Below, one piece after another: positions 1 through 9,024 of a DNA stretch of 27,411 nucleotides; the first letter of the stretch is position 1, and each line of letters opens with the position of its first letter. The notes beneath the pieces are model-generated. The model worked only from the letters and a program-made list of their open reading frames with translations. It had not been told where the DNA came from and did not search any database. The DNA is taken from contig MPUH01000976.1 of the NCBI GenBank assembly GCA_001970955.1, positions 1 to 27,411 of the forward strand, given 5' to 3'. The position numbers and the translations under genes are program-made. Origin of the DNA: Stentor coeruleus (lineage: Eukaryota; Ciliophora; Heterotrichea; Heterotrichida; Stentoridae).

Positions 1-720
1 AGGTTCAGATATTCAGATATTGATAAATTATTAAAGTCAAAATATCTGAAATTTTATCTTTCTTTGTTCTTATGGAGGCTAATTATTCGAGCTCATCATA
101 TGGGTTATATTTAGAATGAAGGAGAGTTTCTATTTTTAATAAATTTAATTGCCCATACAATAATCTCTTGTTTGCTTGGCCCTACTCAACACGCTAAACC
201 TTATAGAATTTTATAATATGGAGCAAATATTAGAACTTCTTTATTCTCTATTAAATTTTTCGCAAGCAATGACTCTTTCAAATACATTCTTGATAATTTG
301 TTTGTCTATAATCATATAAAAAGATAAACTCATTCATGAAAATGAGTGCAGATGTTTATATGACATATTTCGTCTAGTTATACTGTGTAAAACTATGCAT
401 AAATAGCATAAATAAACAGGTTTGCGCAATGCTGACTGAATTTTAGTTGCATCACTAGATTTAATTTATTCATAATACTCTTTCAATACGTCTATAATAA
501 TATCGAAATCCAATCACAATCTACATTCATTTATAATATTGCCTCAAACATATCACACACAAAGCATTTAATTGCTTTATATTTGAAGCATAGATAATCC
601 TTTGAATACTTTATTTCATCATAGAATCCAGTGTATGATTGTCCGAAAAAACTCACTGGTTGCATGATAAATACAGATTTAAAATCAGCTGAGAACAAAT
701 ATATAGTTAGTTAGAATATA
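1..720 (+). pseudogene. Possible decayed coding frame, identity unknown
   Basis: Frame 1 reads from the window edge to position 324 with only two stops (TAG 112-114, TAA 214-216), fewer than expected for such AT-rich DNA. It predicts a hydrophobic stretch (FLFLINLIAHTIISCLLG) and looks protein-like. From 325 to about 435 the frame has many stops, including several TGA. It then reopens to a TAG near 718-720 with only two more interruptions. This is consistent with a broken membrane-protein gene entering from the left edge, but I recognise no family. It may also be chance. Confidence 0.3.
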
Positions 721-746
721 TATCATTCACAGTCGTGAACTCTGTA

Positions 747-1796
747 TTAATCAATTTTCAGTTGTTTTCTCTTGTTGTCAATACTTTCTACGAAGTTTTT
801 TATGATGCTATCTACTTTTCTTTTAGTTTTATTACTATTTTCTCTTATATATTTTTCAAACTTTTTGCCGTTTAGTACTATTTCTACTAGTGTAAGCTTG
901 TAGTATATGCCTAATATTTTTTCTTTTAAATTTTCTCTTAAAATTGTTCTTGCATCATTATATAATGGGCATTCTTCTATAATATGTGCTTCGTCTTCGA
1001 TAATTTTAGGATAGAAAACACAGAAGGGACTAATTTTTAAGCATCTTGAGTACTGACACATCATTGAGTGGTTTGATCCTGTTCTTAATCCAAAAAGAAT
1101 TCTGGTCGCACGCTTCCTATGTGTATTTTCTTTCAGATAAAGACAAACCTTTTTCTTATTTAGATTACCGCATAGTTTTCTATAGAGATTTGTGGTCGAT
1201 TTACTTACAAGTGAGTTATATCTTCTTAGCCTTTCAGAGTTTTTTATTATTTCAATATCTTTGCTAATTAGATCTTACTTTTCGAGTTCTGAGAAACTTC
1301 TATAAGGCATGTTGTAATATTTTATTAGTCTTTCATATTTTATTTCCCATTTAAGTCTTAGTTGTTTGCATAAAGTGAAAAGTTTCCCAATAAAACTATT
1401 TTCGTCACATTCTAATCTTGCTCTAAGTTTCAGCATCCTTATTGCCATCTCTTCTCTTATTGATGGTAGATCTAATTCTGTGAGCAATGTTTCATTTGCG
1501 ACATTTTGACTTGCTCCTACCAAATTCCTCATATATCTTCTTTGTATTTTCTCGAGATCTTCTATGACTTTACTGTATTCGAGGTGTTCTAGAGTTACTT
1601 CTGTTCCATATAACGCTACTGAGTTAATGCATGCCTTGGCCATTAGCTTCTTTTTTTCTAGTGTAATTCTTTTGAGTGAGGTAAGCACTCCTAGAAAGCT
1701 TCCTAATGCAAATTTCATCTTCAGGCATATATCTTTAAGGTGTTTTTCGCAGCTCAGTCTTTTGTTAGTCATATATCCTAAGTACTTATAGGAATT
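747..1796 (-). mobile_element. 5'-truncated non-LTR retrotransposon ORF (RT C-terminus)
   Basis: One frame runs from the codon after a TAA at 1797-1799 to the stop at 747 and contains a single internal TAA (1275-1277). It starts with YKYLGYMTNKRL, the FKYLG-type motif just after the palm of non-LTR reverse transcriptases. The usual thumb region follows, with ACINSVALYGTE and LEKIQRRYMRNLVG. Further on come RILFGLRTGSNH and then DEAHIIEECPLYNDAR, which resembles the H-x4-C end of the C-terminal zinc knuckle of LINE proteins; the expected leading CxxC is degenerate (CVFYP). Endonuclease and catalytic YxDD parts are absent, as in a 5'-truncated LINE copy. The internal stop lies inside a 15-nt intron-like sequence (separate entry). 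I find no clear poly-A tail or target-site duplication. The class call is firm, the clade is not assigned. Confidence 0.8.
1264..1278 (-). other. Candidate 15-nt intron in retroelement ORF
   Basis: On the minus strand the sequence is GTAAGATCTAATTAG: 15 nt, starting GTAA, ending TAG, with A at position 10, the same layout as the two other 15-nt introns here. Removing it deletes the only internal stop of the retrotransposon frame (1275-1277) and joins ...SELE-N-KDIEIIK without a frame change (phase 2). A coincidental nonsense mutation remains possible because the frame is identical with or without removal. Confidence 0.55.
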
Positions 1797-1953
1797 TTAA
1801 AAATCATTTGTAAAGAAAAGAAAATTTCAAATAGTGTACAATAGTTCCCTTAACTTTGACTCGAATTTCCACATTCTAGTCTCTTACAAATTATAATAAT
1901 TCCCTAAGTTATTTCAATTAAAATCATAAATACCAATAATTTTCCATATAAAA

Positions 1954-2463
1954 ATGCCAGGGAGATTTCACAAATTCTTTTTATTTATCACTGGGTATAG
2001 TGCTTTTGAGATTATCACTGGGTATGGTGCTTTAGATAAGTGCAAAAAATATGTATACAACATTCATTCTAATGTATTTATGTTTCTTACTAAAATGATT
2101 ACCGATCAAGCTAAAATTACTATAAAGGATGAACTAAGAAAAGAGGCTTTATTTCAAACTGCAAATTCAAACTTGCTAAGATTGCTTAAAAAAGACCTTG
2201 AAGAAATAAATAGAAAAAATCAGATTATCGGGCTAATACTTTGGACTATAAATCATGAGGATACAAAAAACTCATTAAAAAAACTTATGAGAAAAAGTTT
2301 TAGACAGCTATTTATAAGCAGTGATACGGATGGAAAGGAATTATATAAAAGACATAAATTTAAGTTTAATAAAAAAATAAAAGACAAGATTATGAAGATG
2401 AGAAAAGATCAAGGGAAATTAAACGAACTTGAGATATTAATCGATAAGGTCAAAAATGTTTAG
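1954..2463 (+). CDS. Hypothetical Lys-rich protein, 169 aa
   Basis: This intron-free frame of 169 codons runs from ATG 1954 to TAG 2461-2463. I recognise no family. The N-terminus (MPGRFHKFF) holds two tandem copies of a 9-residue unit (ITGYSAFEI, then ITGYGALDK) encoded by a 27-bp direct duplication. The rest is charged, helical and Lys-rich, with no predicted membrane segment. Support for a real gene comes from its flanks: the 60 bases 1861-1920 have C above G (12 to 3), and the downstream side is G-rich, the same skew switch that surrounds the firm genes. The start is the first ATG of the frame. It could be a fragment of a larger decayed gene. Confidence 0.5.
   Translation: MPGRFHKFFLFITGYSAFEIITGYGALDKCKKYVYNIHSNVFMFLTKMITDQAKITIKDELRKEALFQTANSNLLRLLKKDLEEINRKNQIIGLILWTINHEDTKNSLKKLMRKSFRQLFISSDTDGKELYKRHKFKFNKKIKDKIMKMRKDQGKLNELEILIDKVKNV
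1987..2040 (+). repeat. 27-bp tandem duplication, two copies
   Basis: The unit beginning ATCACTGGGTATAGTGCTTT at 1987 recurs at 2014 with a few substitutions. The period is 27 bp, so the reading frame is kept and the unit is doubled in the encoded protein. Confidence 0.7.
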
Positions 2464-2897
2464 TAGTTTTATTATAAGAAAATTAGTAGGATTTTTATAA
2501 TTATGTATCACATAAGTATTGTAAGCTTGGAAGCTATTAAAAAGATTACTTGTGTAGTTCAGTGAAGATTAATATTTATAGATAAGTTTCAGGCTATATA
2601 TAAAAAAACGAATAATATGTAAAATAATTCAGACATGAAAATCGTGCAAAGCAATATCATTATTAACTAATACTTACTAAAAATCATCAATTATCTAATT
2701 TAGTCGAAAATTTTAATATAAACAAATTCTACAAATCAAAAAACTCTGAAAATTTCATACTCCAGTGCAAATTATAAATAAAATCTAGTTTTAATCACAA
2801 AACTTATAATGATTACTTATTAACATTTTTTAACTTAGCAATCCAAACATCATTTAATATCTTACTAAATCTTTATCTGTATTTAAAAAAAGTACTA
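2464..2897. other. Intergenic, no gene seen
   Basis: This AT-rich spacer lies between the 3' ends of a + gene and a - gene. The left part is G-rich and the right part C-rich on the + strand, which matches the 3' flank of each neighbour. No ORF or RNA gene is recognised. Confidence 0.6.
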
Positions 2898-3785
2898 TCA
2901 ACATCCACAAATCCAAGGGTGTGCCAATGCCTCTTCTGCAGAAAATCTCTTTTTCCAATCAGCATCCAAAGTTTTCCTAACAAAATCCCTCATTTTTTCA
3001 CTCCCCTGAAATTCTTCTAGAAGATTTTCGTAAAATCCACAAAAATCATCCTCAGCCTCTGCAAAAAAGTACACTTTCCCTGTAAACAATGTCAAAACTA
3101 TAATCCCACAGCTCCAAACATCGATTTTTTCATTATAATTTCCAGTAAAAACCTCAGGAGCTGACATAAAGAGGGCGCTTGAAGGGGTTGAATTCATCTC
3201 TTTAGGAATTTCGCAAGCATGACCAAAATCAGCTATTTTTACTAAGTTTTTATCTAAAGTGACAAAAAGTATATTCTCTAATTTCAAATTTCTATGAATA
3301 TACCCTTTAGAATGTATATATTCAACACCTTCAAGTATCTGAAACATTAAAAAACTCAGTGTTTTTTCATCAATTCGTATTTTTTCGATTAAATAATCAT
3401 ATAAAGAGCCTCCTTTACAATATTCAGTTACTATATAATAACAATAATCATCTTGATGAGTGGCTATGTATGTTAAAATTCTTTTGTGGCTTAGTTTGCT
3501 TAAGATTATAGACTCAGTCAAAACTCGTAAGAGATTTTCAGCAGGTTGATGAAGTCGATATTTTTTTATGGTTTTTATAGCTACAGTTTGTTGAGAAGAT
3601 TTATCTTTTGCCGCATGAACTTTAGAATATGAATCTAATCCTAAAGGATAAAGTGAAACGTATTTATTAAACAAAGGCATACAAGTTTTTTCTTCTTGAT
3701 TATAAGTGAAATCATTGTTTGAAAGTTTTGGAAGTATTATTCTACTAGTTTTGGTAAGAGTGCTTTTTGAGTTAATACAGCCCAT
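2898..3785 (-). CDS. Predicted acylated protein kinase-like protein (pseudokinase)
   Basis: A 295-aa protein with a kinase domain from about residue 41 to the end. Kinase landmarks are VAIK (K71), an alpha-C glutamate near E91, DFG at 186-188, APE at 209-211, and DVWSCG. The catalytic loop reads HRN (164-166) where active kinases have HRD; the codon is AAT. The glycine-rich loop is also degenerate (LGLDSYSKV, second Gly replaced by Asp). It is therefore predicted to be catalytically weak or dead while still able to bind nucleotide or act as a scaffold. The N-terminus MGCINS fits N-myristoylation at Gly2 and palmitoylation at Cys3, which would anchor it to membrane. The layout resembles CaMK/CDPK kinases without regulatory EF-hands. 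The stop is TGA. Kinase fold is certain; lack of activity is inferred. Confidence 0.9.
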   Translation of the reverse strand: MGCINSKSTLTKTSRIILPKLSNNDFTYNQEEKTCMPLFNKYVSLYPLGLDSYSKVHAAKDKSSQQTVAIKTIKKYRLHQPAENLLRVLTESIILSKLSHKRILTYIATHQDDYCYYIVTEYCKGGSLYDYLIEKIRIDEKTLSFLMFQILEGVEYIHSKGYIHRNLKLENILFVTLDKNLVKIADFGHACEIPKEMNSTPSSALFMSAPEVFTGNYNEKIDVWSCGIIVLTLFTGKVYFFAEAEDDFCGFYENLLEEFQGSEKMRDFVRKTLDADWKKRFSAEEALAHPWICGC

Positions 3786-4241
3786 TTATTTTTAGTAAAA
3801 TCTCTTCGAAATAACTTAAGGTATCGAAGAAATTTTACAGGGATTTTTAGTGTTTATAATTGTTTGCAGGATCTTTAAGAAAAATTTTCATATTTTTAGT
3901 TTGTTTTGGAATCATTTTTTAAACAAGATAATCTCAGCTTTATTTTATCGGGGTATAGCAAACTTGGATTATTATAAAATTAAAGATAAAAACTTGAAAA
4001 TCTTAGCCTAAGTATCAATTTATATCAAAAGAATCATTAAATGAATTACAATAAACTAAAAAATCCTTTTATCCTATTAAGAAATGGATTTTAGTCGTAA
4101 TCTTTTACAAACATAAAAACTACTCTTATTAAGCAGTGTATATTATCTATTAAACAACTCAATAACTACTTCCTAATAAAAAAAATCAACCCATAATCTA
4201 CTTATAGATTCTCAAATATATATGCTAATTTTTAAACTCAT
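3786..4241. other. Intergenic, no gene seen
   Basis: This spacer lies between the 5' end of the kinase-like gene and the 3' end of the kelch gene, both on the minus strand. The + strand is G-rich next to the kinase start and C-rich towards the kelch stop. No ORF, RNA or repeat is recognised. Confidence 0.6.
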
Positions 4242-7200
4242 CTAACAAAGTTCTAAATTACTTCCTGAAGTTAAAACCAAGTTTTCAGACATCCCTTCAG
4301 TCTTGATATCTTTGCGTTGATTACAATTTTTATCATGAAATTCTTCTAAAAGCTCAGCATTTCGATTTAAAATACTAGAAAAATCTCTACGTGCATCCTT
4401 AATACAAAGTCTTTTACACATGATTTTTTCAAAAATATTCATAAAAACCCCTACCATAGTAAAAACTGCTGAAATAACCCCAATTCCAATGCACACTATT
4501 ATAAATGGGGGAATTTTATAGCTGTAACCTATAAAAATCCCATTTAAACTTTGGGCTAAATGTATGTTTATAATAAGCCTCATATTTTCATGATAGTTTT
4601 CTACTGAAAGTTCACTTCCTGCAAGGTTTTCATATAAGTTAAGCACATGGAAACCAGTCCGATTCATTGGAAAAAAATCATAACTTTTATAATAAGAAGG
4701 ATAAAGGGCAAATGAGAAATTATTTCCAACAGGTCCAGAAAAAGCTTTACCTTTCTGAGCAACAATTTCAGTAAAAACACTACTTCTATGCTCAGGAATC
4801 AAAGACCCAACTGTTACATTTACTGCAATTCCTTTAGCTGAATTTATAAATTCATCTGTATATACTTGAATATAAGAATTCATCTCAATAGTACAGTTTT
4901 CACATTTAAACCATATATGACAAATCATCCCATCTAATTTTTTACAATATAAATTTATTGTACCTTTTAACCCTATTTGAACTGAATTTATAAACTTTCC
5001 ACAGTTATTTTCTTTCTCTAGTATTTCTCCTTTAGGATTAGAATCCCCACATATATCATAATATTCTTTTAGATAAAAGTCAATATTTAAATCAGAAACT
5101 ATTGCATCTTCTTCTATAAGTATTCTTGGGATTAAAGTTTTATGTATTTTAGTATTGCTGTATAAGAATTCACATATAAAATATAGGAGGATAAGAGATA
5201 AAAGAAAGAGAAAAATTATGGTAAAAAAGCCCCCGGTTGTGGATTTTTGAATTTTTATGTATTTATTTTCTTCTGAAGAATGGGATCGGAAATAAATATC
5301 GAGATTTTTGATTTTATTTCTGAGTTTGGTTGAAATTGATATGAAGAATATAAGTAGGAAAAGTATGAATAGCAAAATGGATATTTTGGATGAAGGATCT
5401 GAGGTAAAAGATTCGAGTGATTGAGGTTTGGGAGATATAGGTTTTATTGTCTGATTACGGGTTATTGGCATGAAACTACCGATTGGGCAGTATTTTCCAG
5501 AAGGGCATATTTTGCAGTGTTTAGAACCAGGATTTTCTGAAAATGTCCCCTCAGGACAAGGAAGGCATTGATATACTGATGAACTACCTTGATTTGGCAA
5601 ATAGTAACCTGAACTGCATTTCATACAGAATTGAGGGTAACTATAATATGCAAAACACCCTTCAGGACATAAATCGCAATTTGAACTTTCCCCTCCAAAT
5701 CCAATACCACATCTAACAATGCAAGTATCATTATAGCAAAAATCTTCAATTCCAATTTTTATAAACCTTGGCATTGGTAAATAAGGTAAAATAAACGTTT
5801 CTACAGAATATCCACCACCAAAAACATAGATTGTCTTATTATAATAAACTCCAGCAGCCATAAAAGGATAATCCTCAATTTCAAATTCTTTATCATATTT
5901 AAGCCCTAAAGATCTCACTTTATTCAAAGCTTTACTCCCATTTCTCCCTCCAACAACAACATAAAAACTACTTAAATCTACAACAATACTATCAGCTGGT
6001 CGGTTAATTATTGATACTTTAAATGTCTTATGATCAAAATTAAATATAATCATTTTTTCTATACCAATAATACTCATATGTGAATGAGTTTGATAACATG
6101 CAGGTTGTTCAAGTGCCTCAAGTTCATTAATTTTATTATAAGTATTGTTTTTAAAATTAAATGCCCATAAATCAGAAAGAATGTTTTTTGAATCTGTTCC
6201 TCCATATATATAAGCTAAAGGGGGTATAAAAGTTATACAAGCATTTTTTCTTTTAGATGGAACTTGTTGTGATGTTGCTGTTTTTTCAGTCCATAGATTT
6301 GTATTAGTATTATATATGAAAAAGTCATTTTTCATACCATTTTTATCTTGACCTCCCCAAATTAATAATAGATCACCTGATGCTGTTGATGAAAAACTAT
6401 GTCTAGGTGTTGGGTATTGGCCTTTATTTTTTATTTCTATCCATATATCTTTTCTTGGGTTATAGCGCCAGAGATCGTTAAAAATACTAATCCCATCAGT
6501 GCCCCCGAAAAGCCAGAAATCTCCATTAATAACTTCCATTTTATGGTTAAATCTTGGTGTTGGGCTTAGATAATTCATTGCTAAAGTCTGTTGAAATAGT
6601 GTTTTTTCTAATGAAAAATCGATTTTGTTAAGAGAGTTGTGTAGACCATCTTTGCTATAGCCTGCAAATATATAACATTGATATTCATAGCAAGTGCATG
6701 AAGATTGATTATATCCAGTCACTGAATCTTCAATACTTTTTATATCAAAACTATCTATTTCAATATCTATTTTCACAATTTTACCTATATCATTAATCAT
6801 ATATATACTCCTCTGAAAATAAGTTCCACAAATGAATTCATAATTTCCACCATGTCCAAAATCCACATGAAAAACTTTAACATCTTTACTTTTTATTTTA
6901 ACATCATATTCAAAAATCATCTGCAAATTTGTATTCAAGTTAATCACTGGGATAATTATTTTATCATTTTCTTGTACTATAGAAAATTTTAAATGCCTAT
7001 CGATATTATAAAAGTCTAAAGGTATTTCTTCCCATATAAAACTTTTTATATCAAGCCTAAATATTGAATACATAAAAAATTTCAAATGACATGTAAAAAT
7101 GTCTATACCAACTACAGCCAAATAGTTTTGTTCTGATTTTATATAGTGAATACTAGAAAACTTATTCATAAATGGAGGCTGATTTTGAGTATATTCATAA

Positions 7201-7577
7201 TTCCAAATATAATTTTGTAAAGAAAAACACCATAAATCATTGAATGCTGATCTTTGGCCTAATCCGCCGTAAATACAAAACTCTTCAGGTTCCTGACGAC
7301 AAAAGCTCAATGCTTTTATACGTTTTTCTATATAATTTGTACCTGGGGCTTGAAAATTTGTGTATAGGGCATTCCATGTATTGGTTATTAGATTGTAAGT
7401 CCATAATTCGTCTAAAAAATCCTTATTTTTACCCCCGAACATGAAAATATTAGATGAAATGTGACTGTAGGCTAGAGTTGAATCTTGTCTTGGGCTTGGA
7501 CCAAGCTTTGTAGGTACAATTTCTGATAATATAACCCCATTAGCTTGGGTTAGGAAAATGATTGAGACGATCAGCAT
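4242..7577 (-). CDS. Kelch-repeat, Cys-rich multi-pass membrane protein
   Basis: An uninterrupted 1,111-aa ORF ending in TAG. A short N-terminal signal peptide (MLIVSIIFLTQANG) precedes kelch repeats at roughly residues 30-130 and 340-600, with motifs such as FMFGG...DELWTY...W, WLFGG...NDLWRY...W and IYGG...SDLWAF; a beta-propeller is expected. A Cys-rich block follows (about 614-700), with CLPCPEGTFSENPGSKHC and CPSGKYCP like GCC2/GCC3 or ephrin-receptor-like modules. Two hydrophobic helices lie near 731-750 and 784-806. A roughly 215-residue region with NxT/S sites and cysteines comes next, then a third helix near 1023-1047 and a short tail ending ELC. It is likely a surface protein with propeller and Cys-rich domains outside the cell. 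The ligand and role are unknown. No internal stop or frameshift was seen. Confidence 0.88.
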   Translation of the reverse strand: MLIVSIIFLTQANGVILSEIVPTKLGPSPRQDSTLAYSHISSNIFMFGGKNKDFLDELWTYNLITNTWNALYTNFQAPGTNYIEKRIKALSFCRQEPEEFCIYGGLGQRSAFNDLWCFSLQNYIWNYEYTQNQPPFMNKFSSIHYIKSEQNYLAVVGIDIFTCHLKFFMYSIFRLDIKSFIWEEIPLDFYNIDRHLKFSIVQENDKIIIPVINLNTNLQMIFEYDVKIKSKDVKVFHVDFGHGGNYEFICGTYFQRSIYMINDIGKIVKIDIEIDSFDIKSIEDSVTGYNQSSCTCYEYQCYIFAGYSKDGLHNSLNKIDFSLEKTLFQQTLAMNYLSPTPRFNHKMEVINGDFWLFGGTDGISIFNDLWRYNPRKDIWIEIKNKGQYPTPRHSFSSTASGDLLLIWGGQDKNGMKNDFFIYNTNTNLWTEKTATSQQVPSKRKNACITFIPPLAYIYGGTDSKNILSDLWAFNFKNNTYNKINELEALEQPACYQTHSHMSIIGIEKMIIFNFDHKTFKVSIINRPADSIVVDLSSFYVVVGGRNGSKALNKVRSLGLKYDKEFEIEDYPFMAAGVYYNKTIYVFGGGYSVETFILPYLPMPRFIKIGIEDFCYNDTCIVRCGIGFGGESSNCDLCPEGCFAYYSYPQFCMKCSSGYYLPNQGSSSVYQCLPCPEGTFSENPGSKHCKICPSGKYCPIGSFMPITRNQTIKPISPKPQSLESFTSDPSSKISILLFILFLLIFFISISTKLRNKIKNLDIYFRSHSSEENKYIKIQKSTTGGFFTIIFLFLLSLILLYFICEFLYSNTKIHKTLIPRILIEEDAIVSDLNIDFYLKEYYDICGDSNPKGEILEKENNCGKFINSVQIGLKGTINLYCKKLDGMICHIWFKCENCTIEMNSYIQVYTDEFINSAKGIAVNVTVGSLIPEHRSSVFTEIVAQKGKAFSGPVGNNFSFALYPSYYKSYDFFPMNRTGFHVLNLYENLAGSELSVENYHENMRLIINIHLAQSLNGIFIGYSYKIPPFIIVCIGIGVISAVFTMVGVFMNIFEKIMCKRLCIKDARRDFSSILNRNAELLEEFHDKNCNQRKDIKTEGMSENLVLTSGSNLELC

Positions 7578-9024
7578 TTTTATATTGTTATAGATAATAG
7601 ATATGCTAATATAAGTTTAAAGAAAAGTTTTCTTATATTTTGAGATATTTGAATAAGGAGAGTAGATTGATTTATTATGATAAAAAATGATTTTCTTTAG
7701 GGTCTGAGTTAATTAGGGTCGTGACTTATGAAAAAAAATTATGGAAGAATTATGTAGTTAGAAGAAACAGATTAAGCCTATATTTTTGGGAAATTAATAA
7801 TATTTATTATATAAAGCAAAATAATTTATGTTCCTTATTTTGAAGATTCTGAAAATTTTAGCTTTTTTGTTAGCTTCAATAAGTTTTGCTTGTATATAGT
7901 TTTTGTGATAGTATAGATACAGAAATGTAGGAAAATGGAAATTTTTAGCAGAAATAGTTTAAAAACATGGACTGTAGTTGGATTCCATAATAAATTTTGA
8001 TGTTATTGTCTTAGCTTATATCCATAAAATTATTTTATAAAGCTTAGAACCTAAAAAATATAAGATTATATAGCACACTAATGATAAATAAGTTAAACAC
8101 AAATTTAAAAGAAAAATATCAATTTTGTACCATTCAGTAATAACCTTATAGCTTTTTAAATGCAAAAATTGCTTCTGGAATTTTTATATTTGCCATAGTT
8201 TAAAAAAAAATGATTTTCACGTTTGATAAAAAATAGTTGAGCTTTGGCTAAAAATAATAAAATTGAACTTAAGATTTTCGCTGTTAGTCCTTAGGCTGTA
8301 AAAAAAATCAATTTATTCGCTCATTAGGAGATATAATTCTGACAAGTCTGTTTTATAAATGGAGTTAAACTTGATTTGAATAAAATTTATAGAAAAAAAG
8401 ATTCTAATAAAATTAAAACTATACTTCTTGAAATTAATTGTTTTATGTTTTATTTGATATATAAATATTTCTGAAACTATAATTTTATAATAATTTAGAT
8501 ATCTTAATCCAATCTTTATTCAAATAAATTTTACTCCTCTATAGCATTTTACTAAACTCTTAACTTAAAAGTGGAAACAGGCCTGCAAAATTTGATTTTT
8601 ATTTTTTTTCTAAATAAATTCTAAGTCTTAACCTTCTATCTCAAATAAACCTAAAATTTATTTAAAAGCCAAATCCTAAAGTTCCTATAATAAAAATCTA
8701 TAATCCTAATCTTATCATTCCTCCACAACTCCTCTCATCCTAAACTTTACCAATAATTTTCCCTTAAAACCCTAAACTATCATAAAAACTCTTATTTCCT
8801 AAAAGTTTCCCTTAATTTAAAAAACCCTTCCAAAAACCTAATAATCACTCCAAAACCTTTATCCAAATCATAATGCCAAAAAGCCTTTACAACTATAAAC
8901 TCCTTATAATCTATTCTATAAAACCTTCCCGACACTTTATCTCTAACCTAACTCCTCAGTATTCTTCCTTCAAATCTCCCATTCATTCAAATATTCTTAT
9001 TATTTATAAACAATAAATTCAGAA
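7578..9024. other. Long intergenic region, no gene recognised
   Basis: About 1.4 kb of AT-rich sequence between the start of the kelch gene and the end of the RRM-like gene. Stops are dense in the frames I read. The + strand near 7580-7760 is G-rich. The last 500 bases are almost free of G: 8761-8880 has about 33 C against 2 G. Scattered CCCTAAA-like words occur there but form no telomere array. Confidence 0.6.

Noticed and set aside
1046-1267. Open frame on the + strand, 73 codons
   Set aside because: It lies opposite the retrotransposon coding frame, which shows clear RT-family motifs.
8100-8210. Short minus-strand protein-like stretch (MANIKIPEAIFAFKKL)
   Set aside because: It is closed by stops including TGA within about 20 codons and has no recognisable continuation.
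8740-8800. CCCTAAA-like words suggesting a telomere or internal telomeric repeat
   Set aside because: The words are scattered and imperfect and fit the general C-rich, G-poor skew; no tandem array exists.
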